Below, in pieces: positions 26,251 through 32,900 of a DNA stretch of 64,000 nt. Positions within the stretch are counted from its first letter, which is position 1, and every line of letters starts with the position of its first letter. This stretch comes from an uncultured Solobacterium sp. (GTDB lineage: Bacteria > Bacillota_I > Bacilli_A > Erysipelotrichales > Erysipelotrichaceae), in the NCBI GenBank assembly GCA_900543035.1, contig UQPV01000008.1, positions 1 through 64,000 on the forward strand, read 5' to 3'. The position numbers were made by a program, and so were the translations under genes. Below the pieces are notes generated by a model that was given only the letters and a program-made list of their open reading frames with translations, ran no database searches and was not told the origin of the DNA.

Positions 26251-26898
26251 ATGCAATATTCAGCTCTGGTGCTGGCGGCAGGAAATGGCAGCCGGATGAA
26301 ACTGGGATACAACAAGATCTTCTATGAACTGAGCGACGGACGCACGGTGCTCGATCATGCGCTGGAGATCTTTCGTGAAGATGAGCGCTGCAAGCAGATC
26401 GTGCTTGTCTGCAACGCCAATGATGTCGTGCGCATCTCCTCGCAGTACGTCAGCGGGAAGGTCGTCGTCGTCCTGGGCGGAAAGACCCGCCAGGAATCGG
26501 TATACAATGGCCTGAAGGCCGTGCATGAGGACAATGTGCTCATTCATGACGGCGCCCGTCCGTGGGTGAGCCAGAAGAACCTAGACGCATTGCTGGACGC
26601 GCTGGAAAAGAATCCCGCCTGCCTGCTCATGGTCCCGGCCAAAGAGACCGTGAAGATCGTCGAAAAAGGCATCGTGAAGCAGACGCTGAAGCGCGAACAG
26701 CTGTGGATGGCCCAGACGCCCCAGGCATTTGACACCAGACTGATCATTTCCTGTTATAAGAAAGCTGCCGATCTGGGCATCGAAGCGACCGATGATGCGC
26801 AGGTGGTGGAAGAGACATGCGACATGCCGGTGATGTGTGTGAAAGGCAGCTATGACAACATCAAGATCACGACCAGGGAAGACCTGAAAGGAAAGTGA
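26251..26898 (+). CDS. ispD: 2-C-methyl-D-erythritol 4-phosphate cytidylyltransferase
   Basis: A 215-residue nucleotidyltransferase of the IspD/TarI family, with 'LVLAAGNGSRMKLGYNKIFYEL', 'TRQESVYNGL', 'VLIHDGARPWV', 'QTPQAFDT' and 'ATDDAQVVE'. IspD makes CDP-methylerythritol in the non-mevalonate isoprenoid pathway. The related TarI makes CDP-ribitol; no TarJ partner is nearby and the teichoic genes here are of the glycerol type, so IspD is preferred. I start at the ATG at 26251, nine bases after AAGGAAGTGG, because the upstream ATG at 26227 adds unrelated residues. Confidence 0.82.
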   Translation: MQYSALVLAAGNGSRMKLGYNKIFYELSDGRTVLDHALEIFREDERCKQIVLVCNANDVVRISSQYVSGKVVVVLGGKTRQESVYNGLKAVHEDNVLIHDGARPWVSQKNLDALLDALEKNPACLLMVPAKETVKIVEKGIVKQTLKREQLWMAQTPQAFDTRLIISCYKKAADLGIEATDDAQVVEETCDMPVMCVKGSYDNIKITTREDLKGK

Positions 26899-26909
26899 GT
26901 TCAACAGAG

Positions 26910-26948
26910 TGAAATGGTCCCTTTGTCCTTGACAAAGGGACCATTTCA
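26910..26948 (+). repeat. Perfect 18-bp hairpin after ispD
   Basis: TGAAATGGTCCCTTTGTC and its exact reverse complement are separated by only three bases. No T-run follows, so it is not a textbook terminator, though it is the only candidate for ending ispD transcription. It could also protect the mRNA 3' end. Confidence 0.7.
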
Positions 26949-26994
26949 ATTGGATATGTAAAAGCTGATTATTCGTAAGGAGGAGGCAAAACTG

Positions 26995-27195
26995 TTGAGG
27001 ATCAGCTTTACTACATTGGAGGAAGTGAGAAACAATGGTTTAATTTTTGATATTCAGTATGTACCTAACAGGTATGTATACTTCTCCTCTGTCTACTTGC
27101 AGGAATGTGTTGCTAAATGTTTCTATCGGGCAAAACCTGTGGAAAAGAAATCGGTCCATCAAAATATTCCTAATGGAAAAGCACGGCATTTGTAA
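26995..27195 (+). CDS. Small hypothetical protein
   Basis: A 66-residue frame with a TTG start and a strong AAGGAGGAGG site eight bases upstream. It has two cysteines and a basic C-terminus and resembles no family I recognise. The strong ribosome binding site is the main support. Codon use is unlike ispD before it, and it may be a mobile-element fragment. An AAAGCTGAT/ATCAGCTTT pair (26961-26969 and 27000-27008) brackets the ribosome binding site and could hide it in an mRNA hairpin. Confidence 0.35.
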   Translation: MRISFTTLEEVRNNGLIFDIQYVPNRYVYFSSVYLQECVAKCFYRAKPVEKKSVHQNIPNGKARHL

Positions 27196-27266
27196 AGGAG
27201 CAAAAGGTTCATTGTATAGGATCGGTTGTGAAAGCGGTACGCCCCGGTGAACATCACCGCAATGTC

Positions 27267-27293
27267 ATAAACTTCACGAAATTAGAAGTTTAT
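27267..27293. promoter_or_regulatory. Inverted repeat overlapping a -10 box upstream of the ATPase gene
   Basis: ATAAACTTC-9-GAAGTTTAT, perfect nine-base arms. The right arm runs into TATAAT at 27291-27296, so a bound repressor would block the promoter. Confidence 0.45.
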
Positions 27294-27305
27294 AATATTG
27301 ATGTG

Positions 27306-27332
27306 ACAAACTTTGATTTAGGCGGAGTTTGT
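27306..27332. promoter_or_regulatory. Second inverted repeat upstream of the ATPase gene
   Basis: ACAAACT (27306-27312) and AGTTTGT (27326-27332) flank 13 bases. The core AAACT/AGTTT is shared with the repeat at 27267-27293, suggesting two sites for one regulator. Confidence 0.4.
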
Positions 27333-27368
27333 GATATTCTTTATATACAGAAGGTGGTGTGAGTGCTT

Positions 27369-28685
27369 ATGAAGAAAAACATTTTACGAAAACGCGATTT
27401 CTATTTGAAGCGAATGATCTCGTTCCAGGATACAGAAATGATCAAAGTAATGACCGGTATCCGACGTTGTGGAAAATCCAGCTTGATGAAGCTGATGGTA
27501 GAACATCTGCGGGAGAGCGGAGTGGAAAATGACCAAATTCTTGAAATAAATTTTGAGTCCATGAGTATTCCAGAGATGGACGCAAGAGGATTCTATGAAT
27601 ATGTCAAGGCGCGCATTTGCCCAGATAAAAGAACCTATTTGTTTTTTGATGAGGTGCAGAAAGTGCCAGGATGGGAAAACGCTGTCAATTCTTTTCGGGT
27701 GGATTTTGATTGTGATATTTATATTACTGGTTCTAATGCCTACCTGCTCTCTTCTGAGCTTTCCACCTATTTGTCCGGGCGATATGTGGAAATCAAGGTG
27801 CTGCCGTTATCCTTCCGAGAGTTCCTTGATTTTCATGGCTATAAGTTAACGGAGCGGAAGTCACCAGCGGGCGGAGTCAAAAAGCGTATTATGGACGACG
27901 ATGGTGAGGTCTATGATGCCAAGGAGCTCTTTGATGCCTATACACGGTTCGGCGGTATGCCTATGCTGGCAGATGTTGGTTTGGAAGTCGATAAGGTGAC
28001 GGCTGCCCTGGAAGGTGTGTATTCTGCGGCAGTTATCAATGATATATTGGAACGGGAAAAACGGAAAGGACAGCGAACGATAACCGATGCTGTGCTGCTG
28101 CGGAAAATCATTATGTTTTTGGCCGACAACATCGGTAATAATACTTCAGCTACATCCATCGGGAACACATTGGTCAACGAGGGGCTGCTGGAGAATGGAA
28201 ATCGAAAAACGAAGCCAGCGGTGCAGACGATTCAGGCGTATATCAAGGCCCTGACAGAAGCCTATTTCGTTTATGAGATCAAGCGTTTCGACATTAAAGG
28301 AAAAGAGTATCTACGCACATTAGGAAAGTATTACATTGTAGATATTGGCCTGCGGAACTATCTGCTGGGATTCCGGGAGGGAGACAGCGGACATATTTTG
28401 GAGAATATTATTTTCTTTGAACTGATGCGCCGGGGCTATGATGTAGCCATCGGGAAAATAGACAATCAGGAAGTGGACTTTATTGCCACAAAAACAGATG
28501 AGAAAAAATATATCCAGGTTACAGAGACGATGAATGCACCAGAAACAAGAGAACGGGAACTTGCACCCTTGCGCAAGATACGTGACAGTTACGAAAAAAT
28601 TGTCATTGCTCTGGAGTGTGATCTGACACAGACACAAGACGGGATCAAAATCATCCGGGCATTGGATTTCCTTTTGGAGGATTAA
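27369..28685 (+). CDS. AAA-type ATPase with DUF4143 domain
   Basis: A 438-residue protein of the AAA_14/DUF4143 family. Walker A is 'TGIRRCGKSSLMKLM' near residue 30, Walker B 'TYLFFDEVQKVPGWE', sensor region 'ITGSNAYLLSSELSTYLSGR' and 'LPLSFREFLDF'. The C-terminal DUF4143 domain has 'LENIIFFELMRRGYDV' and 'QEVDFIAT', which resembles a PD-(D/E)xK nuclease core. These proteins are widespread in gut Firmicutes and Bacteroidetes; their role is unknown. AAGGTGG lies upstream of the ATG. It is monocistronic, and the paired repeats before it suggest tight control. Confidence 0.85.
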   Translation: MKKNILRKRDFYLKRMISFQDTEMIKVMTGIRRCGKSSLMKLMVEHLRESGVENDQILEINFESMSIPEMDARGFYEYVKARICPDKRTYLFFDEVQKVPGWENAVNSFRVDFDCDIYITGSNAYLLSSELSTYLSGRYVEIKVLPLSFREFLDFHGYKLTERKSPAGGVKKRIMDDDGEVYDAKELFDAYTRFGGMPMLADVGLEVDKVTAALEGVYSAAVINDILEREKRKGQRTITDAVLLRKIIMFLADNIGNNTSATSIGNTLVNEGLLENGNRKTKPAVQTIQAYIKALTEAYFVYEIKRFDIKGKEYLRTLGKYYIVDIGLRNYLLGFREGDSGHILENIIFFELMRRGYDVAIGKIDNQEVDFIATKTDEKKYIQVTETMNAPETRERELAPLRKIRDSYEKIVIALECDLTQTQDGIKIIRALDFLLED

Positions 28686-28708
28686 AACTTCATATCTGAA
28701 AATGGACA

Positions 28709-28747
28709 AGCCGATTGGTTTTCGTAGGAGAATCAATTGGCTGTTTT
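28709..28747 (+). terminator. Terminator of the DUF4143 ATPase gene
   Basis: AGCCGATTG (28709-28717) pairs with CAATTGGCT (28734-28742, one G-T pair), followed by GTTTTAT. Confidence 0.65.
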
Positions 28748-29035
28748 ATATTTAAAGTGTAGATACGAAATCGCATCGTTGAGCAAATCATATGGTTTTA
28801 ATAAATCAGGTAAGAAAAATCTGAAATATCCAAGGTTAAACGATATCAGTCAAAATCATACTTTGCCAAGCCACTGTATTTCCCTCAAGCAATCTTGATT
28901 TTTACTACCGATAAAACTTGTCCTTTTTCATTTGCCATCAGTATTTGTCCCAAGCAGAATAATACGTGTTTGGCTGATTTGGTATAAATATCGAAAAATA
29001 GCGATGTTTATCGTTTTTTTTTCTGCGGGATCCAT
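28748..29035. other. Gene-free AT-rich gap
   Basis: About 290 bases. I see only short chance frames and a weak CGAT/ATCG hairpin followed by eight T residues at about 29002-29022, which may insulate the next promoter. Confidence 0.4.
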
Positions 29036-29065
29036 TTGACGGCTTTCGCGGAATATGGCTATAAT
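29036..29065 (+). promoter_or_regulatory. Promoter of the TetR gene
   Basis: TTGACG, an 18-base spacer and TATAAT, 22 bases before the start codon; the short leader fits a self-regulated gene. Confidence 0.7.
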
Positions 29066-29087
29066 GGTCAGGAAAGGAGGAATCGCT

Positions 29088-29717
29088 ATGCCGAAAGGAT
29101 CTGATGCGCTGATCGCCTCGAGAAAGGAAGAGATCGTCAGCGCCTGCGCGCAGCTGTATGAGAACATGGGATTCAAGGAGATCACGCTCGGGGATATCGG
29201 AAAGCGGACATCTTTTACGCGCACATCGATCTATAATTATTTTCAGACCAAAGAGGAGATCTTCCTGGCTTTGCTGCAGCGGGAATATGAGGCGTGGATC
29301 AGTGATCTGGAAGCGGAGATGGCAAAGCAGCGCACGCTTTCTGCCGATGCGCTGGCCGGCATGCTGGCAGATACCCTGCAGCGGCGCCGGTGCATGCTGA
29401 AGCTGATGTCGATGAATTTGTATGATATGGAAGGGAACAGCCGCATGGAGAACCTGGTGGCATTCAAACGCGTCTATGCCCGTTCCATGATGACGGTCAG
29501 CCGCTGCCTGAAAAGCTGGATGCCTGCGATGAAAGAGGAAGACATCCAGGATTTTCTCTATGCCTTCTTTCCGTTCTTATTCGGCGTATATCCTTATACA
29601 GAGGTCACAGAAAAGCAGGAAGCAGCCATGGCCGCCGCGCAGGTCAGCTATGGCCGTTATTCCATCCGGGAGATCATCTACGCGTTTGTCATCCGGCTGC
29701 TTCGATCATTTTGTTAG
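29088..29717 (+). CDS. TetR-family transcriptional regulator
   Basis: A 209-residue regulator with an N-terminal TetR helix-turn-helix ('IVSACAQLYENMGFKEITLGDIGKRTSFTRTSIYNYFQTKEEIFLALL', roughly residues 12-58) and a ligand-binding helical C-terminal part. AAAGGAGG precedes the ATG at 29088. The target is unknown; no efflux or lipid gene lies beside it on the same strand, and the surface-protein gene after it is convergent, so it probably acts elsewhere or on itself. It ends in a terminator at 29774. Confidence 0.85.
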   Translation: MPKGSDALIASRKEEIVSACAQLYENMGFKEITLGDIGKRTSFTRTSIYNYFQTKEEIFLALLQREYEAWISDLEAEMAKQRTLSADALAGMLADTLQRRRCMLKLMSMNLYDMEGNSRMENLVAFKRVYARSMMTVSRCLKSWMPAMKEEDIQDFLYAFFPFLFGVYPYTEVTEKQEAAMAAAQVSYGRYSIREIIYAFVIRLLRSFC

Positions 29718-29773
29718 CCGTTCACTGCGCAAAAAAGGCTTTGGCCGCGATCATTTTGCCAACGGTCCGCAAG

Positions 29774-29796
29774 AGGCACTTCGGTGTCTTTTTTTC
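29774..29796 (+). terminator. Terminator of the TetR gene
   Basis: AGGCAC-TTCG-GTGTCT stem-loop (UUCG tetraloop, one G-T pair) followed by TTTTTTT. Confidence 0.75.
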
Positions 29797-29846
29797 TTAT
29801 GTTCAGCACTCGCTTCATCAGCGGGAAGATTTTTCAGGATCCTGCC

Positions 29847-29870
29847 TGTACGCTCAGGATCAGGCGTACA
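29847..29870. repeat. Short inverted repeat between convergent genes
   Basis: TGTACGC (29847-29853) and GCGTACA (29864-29870), ten bases apart, between two terminators; possibly part of a larger bidirectional terminator structure. Confidence 0.4.
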
Positions 29871-29872
29871 CG

Positions 29873-29902
29873 AAAAAAAGTGCCAACCGGATGGGTTGAC
29901 AC
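29873..29902 (-). terminator. Terminator of the large surface-protein gene
   Basis: On the minus strand GTGTCAACC pairs with GGTTGGCAC (one G-T pair), followed by TTTTTTT (29873-29879 read in reverse). Confidence 0.85.
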
Positions 29903-29918
29903 GAATTTGTTTGGCGCT

Positions 29919-32900
29919 TTATTTGCGCAGCAATGTGCTGATCCTTCTGCGCATCAGCGCGAGGAATGCGGCCGCGGCTGCGATCGCCATGCCGGCAAAC
30001 AGCGTGCCCTGCTGTGCCGGGACGCCAGTATTGCCCTGATCCGGACGATGTGTCGGATCATCGGCATCGGTTCCGTCGGACGGCTGTTCTGGCTGAACGG
30101 GGTCTTTATCTTCATCGACGACCGTGATCACCCGGACTGCGGTGGCACTGTTGCCTTCCTCATCGCTGACGGTGTAAGTCAGGGTATATGTGCCTGCGGC
30201 TGAGGTGTCCACGCTGCCCGTGACGCTTATCCGCTCTGTGATGTCGCGACCGGCATAATCATGTGCGCTGACGCCCTGCATCGGGTCAAAGCTGTCTCCA
30301 AGCGCGATCTGCGCATCCTGCGGTACGGTGATCGTCGGTGTCTCATCTTTGGCGATCGTGACATTCTGCACATCGGTGCGGGTCAGGCCGCCGTTTTCAT
30401 CGGTGATCTCTGCATACCAGCCAAAGGTGCCGTTGAGGGCATTTTCCATCGTGAATGATGCGGTCTCGCCGCTGTTGACGCCGCTTACGCTGCCGATGAC
30501 CTCATCGCCATACACATTGACCTTCAGGCTGTCGGTGCGCAGCTCCTTGTTCTGCGGGACGATGCCCAGGTCGCTGAAGGGGATCTCAAACGTCTCTTCG
30601 CCGTTGATGCCAGCTACATCGCCGATGCCGGTTTCGTCCTTGGCATCATAATCATCCAGGCTCGGGGAATACGTGCGGACGATGATCCGCTGTCCTTCCA
30701 GGTCGAAGTGCATCAGGCGGATATAGCCCATTCCGCCCTGTGACAGGCCCTGGTAATCAAACAGCATCTGGTACACCTTGCGGTCATTGACGCCATCGCC
30801 GTCATCGTCAAACTCATCGATGCGGGTCTGTGCGTTGTGGTAATGACCGGAGAGCACCATGCAGACGTTCGGGTTAGTGGCAACGACCTCATCGTAGATG
30901 CGCTGCGGCTGTTCGCCCATGCCGCCGCTGGCCAGCAGATATTCATGGAAGTTTAGGATGGCCTTGCGCTCCGGATACTGCGCGAGCACATCGTTCATCC
31001 ACTCGATCTGCTCATCGCCGATCTCCCAGCCCATGTAGAGCATGATGAAGTCGATGCCGCCGACCGTGATCAGATCATAATGACCGCGGTTGTTCTGATA
31101 GCTTCCGCCATACCACGGGTTGCTGCTGTAACGCTGCTCGCCGAAGTATCGCCAGAAGTTGGTGTAGTCATCATTGAGGTGGCCGACATCGTGATTGCCC
31201 GCCAGCACGCCATAAGGCAGGCCTGCCTCATCAAGCATCCGGTAGGCCGCATCGGCGTTTTCCCATTCAGGGATCAGATGCTCATCGTCGATGATGTCGC
31301 CGTTGTGGAACATGTACTGGATGTTCATGCGCTCGCGGTTTGCCAGCACCCAGTTGTGGATATCCAGCTGATACTGATAGTTTCCATCCACATCCTGTTC
31401 CGGGTTGCCCTCATAATCTTCGTTGTAATACTGCGTATCGCTTTCGACCACGAAGGTGAAGTCATAGTCCTCACGCGGGGTATCGTTTTCATTGGATGTC
31501 GTGATGCGTGCGTTCTGTGCTGCATATTGCGGCGGCGTGTAGCCCTCGCCATTCTGCACCATCACGCTGACCTTGCCATCAGAGAGATAGTTTTCCAGGG
31601 TGATCTCTGCAGAGAGCTTCATCGTTTCGCCATCTGCTTCGATCTGCGTATCCAGCTGATCCCATGCGCCGGTATGGATATTGCGCGCATACAGGAAAGT
31701 CTTGGCATTGTTCGACGCGCCGCTCCAGTCGATCTTCACCGTATCGCTGGCTTTCGCCGCCTCGCTGAGGGTGATGTCGAATGTCTGATAGGGGAAGCCG
31801 CTGCCGCTGGCTGCGTCAAATACAGGATCGCTCGTTCCAGATGTCTGCGCCACGCCTTCCGCCACCTGGATGCTGCCATCATCCAGCGTGTGCCGTTCAC
31901 CTTTCTTGAAGGTCACATTCATGACATCTTCGGTCGGATCGTTGACCGTGACCGAGAAGGTCGGGTCGCTGGTGACGGTCGTGTCTGCGCCAGGCTGCAC
32001 GACTTCTGCATCGGCATTTTCACGCGGGGTCGTGAACGTGATCGTCTGTGTGGCGGTATTGCCAGCCTCATCCGAAGCAGTGAGCACGAGCGTATGCGTG
32101 CCCGGGTCAAGCGTGGTGGAAGAGACCGCATAAGGCAGCGAGATGATCTGCCCATCCAGCACCGCCTGCAGCGTCACATGCTCGCTGATGGCATCCTGTG
32201 CGGAAGCCTCGATGCGGGTGTTGCGGATCTGCGCGCCCTCTTCGATATTGGCCGTGATCTGCGGCGCGGTATTGTCTACCGTGACCGTGGCGGATGCCGA
32301 TGCGCTGGAAATGGTATGCGCGCCATCCGTCAGCGCAGTGGTATCCAGCGTATAGCGCAAGGCATTGAAGGAATCCTGCGGGATCGCAAACGTCACATAG
32401 AGGATCTCGGTCTTGCTCGTGCCATCGCCCATGCTGATCTCGGTTTCCGGCGCATAGTTTTCCAATGGCTGCGGATCCTGCGGATGCCAGTTTTCCTCCG
32501 TATGCTCGATGGCGCCGATGCCGCGCACGCCAGCATACGATACCGGACGCAGGCTCGTGCCGTCCGGCAAGATCATGCGGATGTTCTTCAAGACAAAGTC
32601 ATCATTGTTCTCGATGTCATGCTCCAGCGCATTGGCTTTGTTTCCGGCATGGAAAGCAACCGTGAGCTGACCGCTCTGTGCGTCGAAATAGCGGGCATCG
32701 ATATCATAGTCATAGGTGACCCAGCTGTCATATGTGCCCTCATTGAACACACCGATGAGGTCATCGCCGATGGATACGGCGTTTTTGAAGAAGACGTCGG
32801 TCTGAGAGGCATCGAAAGCGAGCTTGGCAGAGCCGCTGATGGAAGCGACAGCATCAGCGCTGACCTCTTCTCCATCGATGCGCAGGTCATTTCCGGTACC

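Noticed and set aside
23839-26256. 805-codon open frame on the minus strand opposite glgP
   Set aside because: It is a shadow of the GC-rich, codon-biased glgP gene; no ribosome binding site or family similarity, and glgP is unmistakable.
26251-26898. TarI (ribitol-phosphate cytidylyltransferase)
   Set aside because: Same family as IspD, but no TarJ partner is present, and the local teichoic acid genes are of the glycerol type.
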